Shown here one piece after another: positions 50,399 to 59,503 of a stretch of DNA of 64,000 nt. The position numbers and the translations under genes are program-made. Each line of letters starts with the position of its first letter. Positions within the stretch are counted from its first letter, which is position 1. This DNA comes from Streptomyces gardneri (GTDB taxonomy: Bacteria; Actinomycetota; Actinomycetes; Streptomycetales; Streptomycetaceae), in the NCBI RefSeq assembly GCF_006539185.1, contig NZ_BJMN01000001.1, positions 62,001 through 126,000 of the forward strand. The letters run 5' to 3'. A model generated the notes under the pieces. The model ran no database searches, was not told the origin of the DNA, and worked only from the letters and a program-made list of their open reading frames with translations.

Positions 50399-52729
50399 AT
50401 GGGGGACAGCGGGCTGATCCAGGGCCGGTACCGGCTGCACGAGGTCATCGGGCGCGGCGGCATGGGCGAGGTCTGGCGTGCCACCGACGAGGCACTCGGG
50501 CGCGGCGTCGCCGTGAAATGCCTCAAGCCGCTCGGTCCGCAGCACGACCCCCACTTCCTGTCGGTGGTGCGCGAGCGCTTCCGCCGCGAGGCCCGCGTCG
50601 CCGCCGCCCTCCAGCACCGCGGCATCACCGTCGTGCACGACTTCGGCGAGTACGACGGTGTGCTCTTCCTCGTCATGGAGCTCCTGGAGGGACGCAACCT
50701 CAGCCAGCTCCTCGCGGCCAACGCCAAACACCCGCTGCCCGTCCAGGACCTCGTCGAGATCGCCGACCAGGTCGCCGACGCCCTCGCGTACACGCACCGC
50801 CAGGGGATCGTCCACCGCGACCTGAAGCCCGCGAACATCATGCGGCTCGCGGACGGGACGGTGAAGATCTGCGACTTCGGGATAGCGCGGCTCGGCGACA
50901 CCGGCTTCACCTCCAAGCTCACCGGCACCGGCATCGCCATGGGCACGCCCCACTACATGTCCCCGGAGCAGATCGGCGGCGGCGAGGTCGACCACCGCAG
51001 CGACCTCTACTCGCTGGGCTGCGTGCTGTACGAACTGGCCACCGGTGTCCCGCCCTTCGACCTGGACGACTCCTGGGCGATCCTCATCGGGCACCGCGAC
51101 ACCGTGCCGAGTCCGCCGCGCTCGCACCGCGCCGAGATCCCCCCGTACTTCGACCGGATCGTCGTCGACCTGCTCGCCAAGGTCCCCGAGGAGCGGCCGG
51201 CCGACGCGGGCGATCTGCGCCGCCGGATCGTCTCGGGGCGCATCGCCGTGTCCGCGCCCGTAGGCGTGCCCGTGCAGCCCCAGGTTCCGGGACCGGGCCG
51301 CCCGGGACCGGAGCTCGTGGAGACCGCGCCCTACCCGGCGCCGGGACCCGGCCCCCGCCCCGGCGCGCACGCGCCCGCGTGGGCCCGGGGCATCGGCGGC
51401 GGACACCGGCCCGGGACCGCGGGCGCCCCGGCGGTCGGCTCCGCCACGACGCCGCGGCCGGTCGCCCACGACCCCGCCGCGGCCGTGCTCACCACCGAGT
51501 GGACCACCGCCACGCGCGCGTCGGACGCGAGCTCGCTCGCCGACGAGACGGCCGCCAGGGCCGTCCCGACGACCCAGGCCCCCGGGCCCACCGCGGAGCT
51601 GCTCGCCGTGCTCGCCGGCCGCTACCGCGCCGGGATCGGCCTCGGCAGACTCGACCGCTGGGACGAGGCCGAGGCGGTGCACCGGTCCGTCGCCGAGCAC
51701 CGCGCCCGCGTCCTCGGCGACGACCATCCCGACACCCTGACCAGCCGTTACGAGGTCGGCTTCGCGCTCGCCCGGCTCGACAGGCCCGCCGACGCCCTGG
51801 ACGTCTTCGACCGGGTCGCCGACGGCCGCGCCCGGGCCCTCGGCGACGACCACCCCGACACCCTGGCCGCGCGTCAGGAGCGGGCGTACGCCCTGGGCCG
51901 CCTCGGGCGGCATCCCGAGGCGTACGAGCTGTACGTCGCGGTGCTCGCCGCCCGCGAGCGCACCGTGGGCCCCGACCACCCCGACACCCTGCGCTGCCGC
52001 CACAACCTCGCCTTCACGCTCGGACGCCTCGGCCGGCTGGAGGAGTCGTACCGCACGGCGAACGAGGTCGTGGAGGCACGGGCCCGGCTGCTCGGCGAGG
52101 ACCACCCCGACACGCTGGTGACCCGCCACGAAGTCGCGTACACCCTGGGGCGGCTGGGGCGTGGGCAGGAGGCGCTCGCCCAGTACCGCGCCGTCGCCGA
52201 CGCGCGCGCCGCGGCCCTCGGCGACGAGCACCCGGACACCCTCACCGCCCGCTACGAGACCGGGGTCTGCCTCGGCCGCATCGGGCAGGCCGCGGACGCC
52301 CTGGACGTCTGCCGTGACGTCGTCGCGGCCCGCACGCGCGTGCAGGGTTCCGACGGGCCCGAGACCCTGCGCGCCCGCCACGCCCTCGCGGTCAACCTCG
52401 GCCGCCTCGGGCGGTGGGCGGAGGCGCTCGACGAGTCCGAGAGCGTCCGCTCCGCCCGGGAGCGGGTCCTGGGTGCCGACCATCACGAGACCCTCCTGAG
52501 CCACCGTGAGACGGCCGTCGCCCTCGGGCGGCTCGGCCGCTGGGAGGAGGCCCTGACGGCACACCGGGCGATCGCCGCGGCGCGCACCCGGACCCTGGGC
52601 CCCGACCACCCGGACACCCTCGCCGTCCGCGACGACGAGGCCCTCTGCCTGGAGCACCTGGGCCGCCCGACCGAGGCCACCGCCCTCCAGCGGGGCGCCT
52701 CCGGCACACCCGCCCCGGACGCGCGGTGA
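50399..52729 (+). CDS. Ser/Thr protein kinase fused to kinesin-light-chain-type TPR repeats
   Basis: 776 residues; ATG 50399 has only a weak ribosome site. Kinase domain 10-280: IGRGGMGEVWRA, VAVKCL, HRDLKPANIM near 139, DFGIARLG, GTPHYMSPEQIGGG, HRSDLYSLGCVLYELATG. A Pro/Ala-rich linker of about 150 residues follows, with no membrane segment. Then about eight 42-residue repeats of the form LGDDHPDTLxxRxExGxALxRLGRxxEAL run from about 425 to the end. TPRs of this type bind partner proteins. The repeats are nearly identical at DNA level in places (see findings). Not linked to a phosphatase here. Confidence 0.92.
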   Translation: MGDSGLIQGRYRLHEVIGRGGMGEVWRATDEALGRGVAVKCLKPLGPQHDPHFLSVVRERFRREARVAAALQHRGITVVHDFGEYDGVLFLVMELLEGRNLSQLLAANAKHPLPVQDLVEIADQVADALAYTHRQGIVHRDLKPANIMRLADGTVKICDFGIARLGDTGFTSKLTGTGIAMGTPHYMSPEQIGGGEVDHRSDLYSLGCVLYELATGVPPFDLDDSWAILIGHRDTVPSPPRSHRAEIPPYFDRIVVDLLAKVPEERPADAGDLRRRIVSGRIAVSAPVGVPVQPQVPGPGRPGPELVETAPYPAPGPGPRPGAHAPAWARGIGGGHRPGTAGAPAVGSATTPRPVAHDPAAAVLTTEWTTATRASDASSLADETAARAVPTTQAPGPTAELLAVLAGRYRAGIGLGRLDRWDEAEAVHRSVAEHRARVLGDDHPDTLTSRYEVGFALARLDRPADALDVFDRVADGRARALGDDHPDTLAARQERAYALGRLGRHPEAYELYVAVLAARERTVGPDHPDTLRCRHNLAFTLGRLGRLEESYRTANEVVEARARLLGEDHPDTLVTRHEVAYTLGRLGRGQEALAQYRAVADARAAALGDEHPDTLTARYETGVCLGRIGQAADALDVCRDVVAARTRVQGSDGPETLRARHALAVNLGRLGRWAEALDESESVRSARERVLGADHHETLLSHRETAVALGRLGRWEEALTAHRAIAAARTRTLGPDHPDTLAVRDDEALCLEHLGRPTEATALQRGASGTPAPDAR

Positions 52730-52760
52730 CCTACGCCCCGGCGGCGCGGCCTGGTGAGGC

Positions 52761-53423
52761 TCAGTTGCCCGGCGTCAGTTCCTTCGGGCCGTAGAGGGCT
52801 TCGGCCCTCCCGGTCATGAGGGCCCAGTAGCGGTCGCCGAAGGACCAGTGCCACCACTCCGTCGGGTAGTTCACCAGGCCCGCGGCGCTCAGGACGGAGC
52901 CGAGCAGGTCCCGGTGCGCGCGCGCCTCGGCGCCGATCGTGTCGGCGTCGGTGTAGCACGCTCCGGCGCTCTCCTCCGGGCCCGCGTTCATCCGGGTCCC
53001 CAGGTCCAGTTCCCGCCCGTCGGGCCCGACCAGGGTGAGGTCGACGGCCGCGCCCGCACTGTGCGGCGCGATCTCGGGCGGGGACACGTACCGGCTCGCG
53101 GCCGTACGGATCCGGTCCGCCTCCCACTTCGGGTGGAGCGCGCGCAACTCGTCCGCGTACTCCTCGAAGTACTCCCGCTGGAGGGAGGGCGGACGGTACC
53201 CCTCGACGAACAGCAGCCGCAGCCCGTCCGGGAGCATGGACTGGGCCTTGAGCAGCCGCTCGACCACGCCTTCGCGCAGATGGGCGAAGGCGCCCTCCGG
53301 GTCCTGCTTGCGCGTGTCGACGGGCAGCGCGCCGCCCTGCCGGACGTCGACGAGGTCCTCGCCGCACTCGGCCACGCGTATCGCGGCGACACGGGGATCG
53401 GACATCAAGATGATCTCAGTCAT
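52761..53423 (-). CDS. VanX-like D-Ala-D-Ala dipeptidase (M15D)
   Basis: 220 residues from ATG 53423, preceded by GGAGAAG. All M15D motifs are seen: LRLLFVEGYRPPSLQREYFEEY (substrate arginine), zinc ligands in IAPHSAGAAVDLTLVGPDG (SxHxxGxAxD), and the catalytic EWWHWSFGDRYWA. There is no signal peptide, so it is cytoplasmic. It would hydrolyse D-Ala-D-Ala. No VanH, VanA or VanRS genes adjoin, so this is more likely a peptidoglycan-turnover enzyme than a resistance operon. Confidence 0.9.
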   Translation of the reverse strand: MTEIILMSDPRVAAIRVAECGEDLVDVRQGGALPVDTRKQDPEGAFAHLREGVVERLLKAQSMLPDGLRLLFVEGYRPPSLQREYFEEYADELRALHPKWEADRIRTAASRYVSPPEIAPHSAGAAVDLTLVGPDGRELDLGTRMNAGPEESAGACYTDADTIGAEARAHRDLLGSVLSAAGLVNYPTEWWHWSFGDRYWALMTGRAEALYGPKELTPGN

Positions 53424-53513
53424 GAGGTGATCTTCTCCCACGGCGTCGCAGGTCATCCGGCCTGCCGCCGGGCACGGCGGGGCGTGGCCGCGGCAGTGCG
53501 GCGATTTCACCGG

Positions 53514-53551
53514 TCCTCCATGAGACGCAACAGTCGTCCTCCACGAGACGC
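53514..53551. repeat. 15-bp direct repeat upstream of the PYROXD2-like gene
   Basis: TCCTCCATGAGACGC at 53514-53528 recurs as TCCTCCACGAGACGC at 53537-53551, 23 bases apart with one mismatch. The pair lies in the 183-base promoter region of the oxidoreductase gene, 56-93 bases before its start. About two helical turns separate equivalent points, so a dimeric regulator could bind both. Confidence 0.6.
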
Positions 53552-53606
53552 GCCGGTCCGCCTCCCCGGTCTTCCCCGCCCCGCCGGTCCCGTGTGAGCA
53601 TGAGCC

Positions 53607-55211
53607 ATGACCGCCCGTGCCCCGCTCCCCGGCGCCCCCGGCGCACCCCGCGCGTACGACGCCGTGATCGTCGGAGGCGGTCACAACGGCCTGGTCGCCG
53701 CCGCCTACCTCGCCCGTGCCGGACGGTCCGTCCTCGTCCTGGAGCGGCTCGGCACCACCGGCGGGGCGGCCGTCTCCACGCGGCCCTTCGCCGGGGTCGA
53801 CGCGCGGCTCTCCCGGTACTCGTACCTCGTCTCGCTCCTCCCGGAGAAGATCGTGCGCGATCTCGGGCTGCGGTTCGCCGTACGGAAACGGTCCATCTCC
53901 TCGTACACCCCGAAGGGCGACGGCGGCCTGCTCGTCGGCGGCGGCGCCGACCGCACCCGCGCCTCCTTCTCCGCACTCACCGGCTCCGACCGTGAATACG
54001 AGGCCTGGCAGGCCTTCTACGGGCGCACCGCCCGCGCGGCCCGCCGCATCTTCCCCACCCTCACCGAGCCCCTCCCCACCCGCGCCGCGCTCCGCGCCCG
54101 CGTGGACGACGCCGAGACCTGGCGCATGCTCTTCGAGGACCCCCTCGGTGTCACCGTCGAGCGGACCTTCGCCGACGACCTCGTGCGCGGTGTCGTCCTC
54201 ACCGACGCCCTCATCGGCACCTTCGCCGACGCCCACGACCCCACGCTCCTCCAGAACCGCTGCTTCCTCTACCACGTGATCGGCGGCGGCACCGGCGACT
54301 GGGACGTCCCCGTCGGCGGCATGGGCGCCTTCACCGACGCGCTCGCGGCCGCGGCCCGCACCGCAGGGGCGCACATCCGCACCGGCCATGAGGCCACCCG
54401 TATCGAGACCGACGGCAGCCGGGCCGCCGTCACCTACCGCACGGCCGACGGCGTGGGCACCGTCGAGGCCGGCCAGGTGCTCGTCAACGCCTCCCCGCAG
54501 GAGCTCGCGACCCTGCTCGGCGAGACGCCCCCGCCGCCCCCGGAAGGCGCCCAGCTCAAGGTCAACATGCTGCTCACCCGGCTGCCGAGGCTCCGCGACC
54601 GCTCCGTCGACCCGCGCGAGGCCTTCGCGGGGACCTTCCACATCGCCGAGGGGTACCAGCAGCTGGCCGCCGCCCACGCCGAGGCCGCCGCAGGACACCT
54701 CCCCTCCGCCCCGCCCTCCGAGATCTACTGCCACTCGCTGACCGATCCGTCGATCCTCGGCGGCGAACTCGCCGCCACGGGCCACCACACCCTCACGCTC
54801 TTCGGACTGCACACGCCCGCCCGGCTGTTCGCCGCCGACAACGACGGCGCCCGCGCCGCGCTCCTCAAGGCGACCCTCGCCCAGCTCGACGCCCACCTCG
54901 ACGAGCCGATCGCCGACTGCCTCGCCGTCGACGAGGACGGCCGCCCCTGCATCGAGGCGAAGACACCGCTCGACCTCGAACGGGACCTCCGCCTGCCCGG
55001 CGGCCACATCTTCCACCGGGACCTCTCCTTCCCCTACGGCGAGGACGGCCAGGACGGCGAGAGCGAAGCCGAGGTGGCACAGAGCGCCGGCCGCTGGGGC
55101 GTCGAGACCCGCCACGCCAACGTCCTGCTCTGCGGCGCGGGCGCGATCCGGGGCGGCGGCGTCAGCGGCATCCCCGGCCACAACGCGGCGATGGCGGCAC
55201 TCGGACGTTGA
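53607..55211 (+). CDS. FAD-dependent oxidoreductase, PYROXD2/phytoene-dehydrogenase-like
   Basis: 534 residues from ATG 53607. N-terminal Rossmann FAD site YDAVIVGGGHNGLVAAAYLARAGRSVLVLERLGTTGGAA. Further family stretches are SRYSYLVSLLPEKIVRDLGL, GTGDWDVPVGGMGAFTDALAAAARTAGAHIRTGHEA, and the C-terminal NVLLCGAGAIRGGGVSGIPGHNAAMA. The GHNGL variant and length are those of the PYROXD2 branch, which is distinct from carotenoid desaturases. No carotenoid genes are nearby. The reaction is not known. Confidence 0.87.
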   Translation: MTARAPLPGAPGAPRAYDAVIVGGGHNGLVAAAYLARAGRSVLVLERLGTTGGAAVSTRPFAGVDARLSRYSYLVSLLPEKIVRDLGLRFAVRKRSISSYTPKGDGGLLVGGGADRTRASFSALTGSDREYEAWQAFYGRTARAARRIFPTLTEPLPTRAALRARVDDAETWRMLFEDPLGVTVERTFADDLVRGVVLTDALIGTFADAHDPTLLQNRCFLYHVIGGGTGDWDVPVGGMGAFTDALAAAARTAGAHIRTGHEATRIETDGSRAAVTYRTADGVGTVEAGQVLVNASPQELATLLGETPPPPPEGAQLKVNMLLTRLPRLRDRSVDPREAFAGTFHIAEGYQQLAAAHAEAAAGHLPSAPPSEIYCHSLTDPSILGGELAATGHHTLTLFGLHTPARLFAADNDGARAALLKATLAQLDAHLDEPIADCLAVDEDGRPCIEAKTPLDLERDLRLPGGHIFHRDLSFPYGEDGQDGESEAEVAQSAGRWGVETRHANVLLCGAGAIRGGGVSGIPGHNAAMAALGR

Positions 55212-55295
55212 CGCGTGGCGGCCTCCCACCGGGGGTGTGAAGCTGATCTGCGAGCGCGCTTAAGAAATCCTCGATGGACCGCGAGCGCGACGTAC

Positions 55296-55310
55296 GGAAG
55301 ATTCTCTTCC
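55296..55310. promoter_or_regulatory. GGAAGA-TTC-TCTTCC inverted repeat upstream of tdh
   Basis: Perfect 6-bp arms around TTC, 70 bases before the tdh start. This is a candidate operator for the threonine degradation operon. The LysR gene behind kbl is one possible ligand-responsive regulator. Confidence 0.4.
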
Positions 55311-55379
55311 AGGGATCATGGGCGCGCAGTCGTGCCCGCACCCCCACATCACAGGACACGCACGTCGGGAGCCGTTGCA

Positions 55380-56414
55380 TTGAAGGCGCTGGTCAAGCTG
55401 AACGCGGAGCCGGGACTCTGGCTCACGGACGTGCCCGAGCCGGAGACCGGCCCGGGGGACGTCCTCATCAAGGTCAAGCGGACCGGCATCTGCGGCACCG
55501 ACCTCCACATCCGCTCCTGGGACGGCTGGGCGCAGAAGACCATCGCCACGCCGCTGACGATCGGCCACGAGTTCGTCGGCGAGGTCGTCTCCGTCGGCCG
55601 TGACGTCTCCGACATCGCCATCGGCGACCTGGTCAGCGGCGAGGGCCACCTCGTCTGCGGCAAGTGCCGCAACTGTCTGGCCGGCCGCCGCCACCTCTGC
55701 CGCGCCACCGTCGGCCTCGGCGTCGGCCGTGACGGCGCGTTCGCCGAGTACGTGGCGCTGCCCGCCTCCAACGTGTGGGTGCACCGCGTCCCCGTCGACC
55801 TCGACGTCGCCGCGATCTTCGACCCGTTCGGCAACGCCGTGCACACGGCGCTCTCCTTCCCCCTGGTCGGCGAGGACGTCCTCGTCACCGGTGCCGGCCC
55901 GATCGGCATCATGGCCGCCGCCGTCGCCAAGCACGCCGGCGCCCGCAACGTCGTCATCACCGACGTCAGCGAGGAGCGCCTCGCCCTGGCCCGCAAGACG
56001 GGCGTCTCCCTCGCCCTCAACGTCGCCGAGCAGACCATCGCCGACGGCCAGCGCACCCTCGGGCTCAAGGAGGGCTTCGACGTCGGCCTGGAGATGTCGG
56101 GCAACCCGCACGCGATGCGGGACATGGTCGCCAACATGACCAACGGCGGAAAGATCGCCATGCTGGGCCTGCCCAGCGAGGACTTCGCCGTCGACTGGGC
56201 GAAGATCGTCACCTCCATGATCACGGTCAAGGGCATCTACGGCCGCGAGATGTTCGAGACCTGGTACGCGATGTCGGTGCTCCTGGAGGCGGGTCTCGAC
56301 CTCAGCCCCGTCATCACCGGCCGCTACGACTACACGGACTTCGAGGCCGCCTTCGACGACGCGGCCTTCGGCAAGAGCGGCAAGATCATCCTCGACTGGA
56401 CTGCGGGAGCCTGA
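55380..56414 (+). CDS. tdh: L-threonine 3-dehydrogenase
   Basis: 344 residues starting at TTG 55380, with GGGAG about 8 bases before it. NAD-dependent oxidation of threonine to 2-amino-3-ketobutyrate. Zinc-containing medium-chain fold: catalytic ligands in [19 protein letters not shown] and GHEFVGEVV; four-cysteine structural zinc loop [21 protein letters not shown]; cofactor site [50 protein letters not shown] and [27 protein letters not shown] are typical of Tdh rather than other MDR enzymes. kbl follows after 3 bases. Confidence 0.95.
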   Translation: MKALVKLNAEPGLWLTDVPEPETGPGDVLIKVKRTGICGTDLHIRSWDGWAQKTIATPLTIGHEFVGEVVSVGRDVSDIAIGDLVSGEGHLVCGKCRNCLAGRRHLCRATVGLGVGRDGAFAEYVALPASNVWVHRVPVDLDVAAIFDPFGNAVHTALSFPLVGEDVLVTGAGPIGIMAAAVAKHAGARNVVITDVSEERLALARKTGVSLALNVAEQTIADGQRTLGLKEGFDVGLEMSGNPHAMRDMVANMTNGGKIAMLGLPSEDFAVDWAKIVTSMITVKGIYGREMFETWYAMSVLLEAGLDLSPVITGRYDYTDFEAAFDDAAFGKSGKIILDWTAGA

Positions 56415-56417
56415 CCC

Positions 56418-57617
56418 ATGTTCGATTCCGTACGCGACGACATCCGTGCCACCCTCGAAGAGATCCGCGAGGCCGGGCTCCACAAGCCCGAGCGCGTGAT
56501 CGGCACTCCCCAGTCGGCCACCGTCGCCGTCACCTCGGGCGGCCGCCCCGGCGAGGTCCTCAACTTCTGCGCCAACAACTACCTCGGCCTCGCCGACAAC
56601 CCCGAGATCGTCGCCGCCGCCCACGAGGCGCTCGACCGCTGGGGCTACGGCATGGCGTCCGTCCGCTTCATCTGCGGCACGCAGGAGGTGCACAAGGAGC
56701 TGGAGGCACGCCTCTCGGCCTTCCTCGGCCAGGAGGACACGATCCTCTACTCCTCCTGCTTCGACGCCAACGGCGGCGTCTTCGAGACGATCCTCGGCGC
56801 CGAGGACGCGGTCATCTCCGACGCCCTCAACCACGCCTCGATCATCGACGGCATCCGCCTCTCCAAGGCCCGCCGCTTCCGCTACGCCAACCGCGACATG
56901 GCCGACCTGGAGCAGCAGCTCAAGGAGGCCACCGAAGGCGGCGCCCGGCGCAAGCTGATCGTCACCGACGGCGTCTTCTCCATGGACGGCTACGTCGCCC
57001 CGCTCGCCGAGATCTGCGACCTGGCCGAGCGCTACGACGCCATGGTCATGGTCGACGACTCGCACGCGGTCGGCTTCGTCGGCCCCGGCGGCCGCGGCAC
57101 CCCCGAGCTGCACGGCGTCATGGACCGCGTCGACATCATCACCGGCACCCTCGGCAAGGCCCTCGGCGGCGCCTCCGGCGGCTACGTCGCGGCCCGCGCC
57201 GAGATCGTCGCCCTGCTGCGCCAGCGCTCCCGCCCCTACCTCTTCTCCAACACCCTCGCCCCGGTCATCGCCGCCGCCTCTCTCAAGGTCCTCGACCTGC
57301 TGGAGTCCGCCGGCGACCTGCGCGACCGCCTGAACGCCAACACGGCGCTCTTCCGCTCCCGCATGACCGAGGAGGGCTTCGACATCCTCCCCGGCGACCA
57401 CGCCATCGCCCCGGTCATGATCGGCGACGCGGCCGTCGCCGGCCGCATGGCCGAGCTGCTCCTGGAGCGCGGCGTGTACGTGATCGGCTTCTCGTACCCG
57501 GTCGTCCCGCAGGGGCAGGCCCGCATCCGCGTGCAGCTCTCCGCCGCCCACTCCACGGAGGACGTGAACCGGGCCGTCGACGCCTTCGTCGAGGCCCGCG
57601 CCGCCCTCGAAGGCTGA
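56418..57617 (+). CDS. kbl: Glycine C-acetyltransferase (2-amino-3-ketobutyrate CoA ligase)
   Basis: 399 residues from ATG 56418, in one operon with tdh. PLP enzyme splitting 2-amino-3-ketobutyrate with CoA into glycine and acetyl-CoA. Alpha-oxoamine synthase motifs: [79 protein letters not shown], and the PLP lysine in [19 protein letters not shown]-terminal [19 protein letters not shown]. Length and start match the E. coli enzyme closely. Confidence 0.95.
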   Translation: MFDSVRDDIRATLEEIREAGLHKPERVIGTPQSATVAVTSGGRPGEVLNFCANNYLGLADNPEIVAAAHEALDRWGYGMASVRFICGTQEVHKELEARLSAFLGQEDTILYSSCFDANGGVFETILGAEDAVISDALNHASIIDGIRLSKARRFRYANRDMADLEQQLKEATEGGARRKLIVTDGVFSMDGYVAPLAEICDLAERYDAMVMVDDSHAVGFVGPGGRGTPELHGVMDRVDIITGTLGKALGGASGGYVAARAEIVALLRQRSRPYLFSNTLAPVIAAASLKVLDLLESAGDLRDRLNANTALFRSRMTEEGFDILPGDHAIAPVMIGDAAVAGRMAELLLERGVYVIGFSYPVVPQGQARIRVQLSAAHSTEDVNRAVDAFVEARAALEG

Positions 57618-57655
57618 CGGCGTAAGCAGGGCTCCGGTCCTGCGAGACTAGGGAC

Positions 57656-58564
57656 ATGATCGAAGCGCGGCGGTTGCACATCCTCCGTGCGGTGGCCGAC
57701 CACCGCACGGTCACGGCGGCGGCCGCCGCGCTGTATCTCACCCCCTCCGCGGTCTCCCAGCAGCTCGCCGCCCTGGAGCAGGAGACCGGCCACCGGCTCG
57801 TGGACCGCAGCGCCCGCGGCGCACGCCTCACCCCGGCCGGCGAGATCCTGCTCAGCCACGCCAACGCCGTCCTCGCCCAGCTGGAGCGCGCCGAGTCCGA
57901 ACTCGCCGCCTACGGCTCCGGCGAGGCCGGTACGGTCACGGTCGCCGCCTTCGCCACCGGCATCGGGCTCGTGGTGGCCCCCGCCATCAGCGCGCTGGCC
58001 GACTCCGCCCCCGGCATCCGGGTCCGGGTGCGGGACGCCGAGGGCGACGAGAGCCTGATGATGGTCCTCGACCGGCAGGTCGACGTGGCCGTCGCGGTCG
58101 AGTACCGGGGCGCCCCCGGCGAGGACGACGCCCGGCTCACCCGCGTCCCGCTCTACGCGGAGCCCTTCGACGCGGTGCTGCCGCCCGGCCACCCGCTGGC
58201 CGCCGGCGAGCGGGTCGCGCTCGGAGACCTCGCCAAGGACGCCTGGATCGGCCAGTCCGCCGGCAATCCCTGTCATGACGTGACCGTCCTGGCCTGCGAG
58301 TACGCCGGCTTCGCCCCCCGCTTCGACCACGTCTCCGACGACTTCCGGGCCGTCGTCGCCCTCGCCTCGGCCGCGGCCGGCGTCGCGCTCGTCCCGCGCT
58401 CGGCGCTCCGGGGCATGGACCTCACGGACGTGGGCGTCCGTCCGGTGGACGGGGTCGCCCCCACCCGCCGGGTCTTCGCGGCCGTCCGCCGCGGAGCCGA
58501 GGACCACCCCCTGATCAGCCCGGTCCTCGCGGCGCTCGGCGCGGCGGCGGCCCCGGGGGCCTGA
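57656..58564 (+). CDS. LysR-family regulator
   Basis: 302 residues from ATG 57656. N-terminal HTH: LHILRAVADHRTVTAAAAALYLTPSAVSQQLAALEQETGHRLVDRSARGARLTPAGEILLSHAN. Periplasmic-binding-like effector domain: AGTVTVAAFATGIGLVVAPAISALADSAPGIRVRVRDAEG, ARLTRVPLYAEPFDAVLPPGHPLAAGERVALGDLAKDAWIG, GVALVPRSALRGM. It lies 38 bases after kbl on the same strand, so it may be cotranscribed and may autoregulate the tdh-kbl operon, although LysR genes are more often divergent from their targets. Confidence 0.92.
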   Translation: MIEARRLHILRAVADHRTVTAAAAALYLTPSAVSQQLAALEQETGHRLVDRSARGARLTPAGEILLSHANAVLAQLERAESELAAYGSGEAGTVTVAAFATGIGLVVAPAISALADSAPGIRVRVRDAEGDESLMMVLDRQVDVAVAVEYRGAPGEDDARLTRVPLYAEPFDAVLPPGHPLAAGERVALGDLAKDAWIGQSAGNPCHDVTVLACEYAGFAPRFDHVSDDFRAVVALASAAAGVALVPRSALRGMDLTDVGVRPVDGVAPTRRVFAAVRRGAEDHPLISPVLAALGAAAAPGA

Positions 58565-58661
58565 CGGCGCACGTCGGATGCGCGGGCACGTGGCCGCGCG
58601 CCCGGCCGAATGGCCGTGCGCGTCCTGGCGGAGCCCGAACCGCCCCACCAGACTGGGCGTC

Positions 58662-59447
58662 ATGGAAACCATGGTGACGGTCAGTCAGGGCGAAGTGTGG
58701 GCGGACGATTCGGGCGGGGACGGGCTGCCGCTGGTCCTGCTCCATCCCGGTGTCGGCGACTCCGCGGTGTGGGACCCGGTCCTGCCGGCGCTCGTCGCAC
58801 GGTACCGGGTGATCCGCTACGACGTGCGCGGCTACGGACGTTCCCCCGCGCCCACCGCCACGTACTCCACGGTCCGCGACCTCTCCGAGGTCCTCGACCA
58901 CTTCGCCGTCGAGCGGGCGGTCCTGGTGGGCTCCAGCATGGGCGGGGCGACCTCGGTCAACCTGGCCCTGGAGTCACCCGAGCGGGTGGCGGGCCTCGCC
59001 CTCCTCGTACCCGGTGTCACCGGGTACGAGGGACTGGTCACGGGTGAGTTCTTCGAGCGGCTGGAGACACTGGCGAAAGCCGGCGACACGGAGGGGATCG
59101 TCCGCCTCGGCCTCGGTCTGTGGGGGAAGGCCGGCGGCGGGAGCCCCGAGTCCGACCCGGTCGCGGCGGCCCTCTTCCGGGCCGTTCTGCCCGCCTGGTT
59201 CAGCAACATCGACCGCCAGCTCCCCGACGAGCCCGCCTTCGACCGGCTCGGCGAGATCTCCGCGCCGACCCTGCTCGCGCTCGGCGAGCTGGACCGGCCG
59301 GAGGTCGTGCGCTGCAACGAGGAGATGGCCGAACGGATCCGCGACTGCCGTCTCGTCAGGCTCACCGCCTCCGACCACTACCCGACGCTGCGGGAACCGG
59401 AGCGCGTCGCCCGGCTGATCGAGGAGCTGTACGCCGAGGCCGTCTGA
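58662..59447 (+). CDS. Alpha/beta-hydrolase
   Basis: 261 residues from ATG 58662 (ATG 58671 possible; ribosome site weak). Catalytic features: oxyanion region LPLVLLHPGVGDSAVWDPVLPAL, nucleophile elbow AVLVGSSMGGATSVNLALESPERV, aspartate in LLALGELDRPEVV, histidine in RLTASDHYPTLREPERVARLIEEL. Single-domain soluble esterase, lactonase or haloperoxidase-like fold; the substrate is open. Convergent with the sialidase gene across a strong hairpin. Confidence 0.9.
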   Translation: METMVTVSQGEVWADDSGGDGLPLVLLHPGVGDSAVWDPVLPALVARYRVIRYDVRGYGRSPAPTATYSTVRDLSEVLDHFAVERAVLVGSSMGGATSVNLALESPERVAGLALLVPGVTGYEGLVTGEFFERLETLAKAGDTEGIVRLGLGLWGKAGGGSPESDPVAAALFRAVLPAWFSNIDRQLPDEPAFDRLGEISAPTLLALGELDRPEVVRCNEEMAERIRDCRLVRLTASDHYPTLREPERVARLIEELYAEAV

Positions 59448-59458
59448 GCCTCATCGGT

Positions 59459-59495
59459 CCCCGGTCCGGCGGGCGTGACGCCCACCGGACCGGGG
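59459..59495. terminator. Nested hairpin between convergent hydrolase and sialidase genes
   Basis: CCCCGGTCCGG at 59459-59469 pairs exactly with 59485-59495. GGGCG at 59471-59475 pairs with 59479-59483 inside it, separated from the outer stem by one C-A mismatch and closed by a 3-base TGA loop. It serves as a bidirectional terminator. Confidence 0.85.
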
Positions 59496-59503
59496 CCGCC
59501 CGA

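Noticed and set aside
52761..53423. Vancomycin resistance operon
   Set aside because: The VanX-like dipeptidase is alone; no VanH, VanA, VanR or VanS genes lie nearby.
53607..55211. Phytoene desaturase of a carotenoid cluster
   Set aside because: The GHNGL motif and length match the PYROXD2 branch and no crt genes are adjacent.
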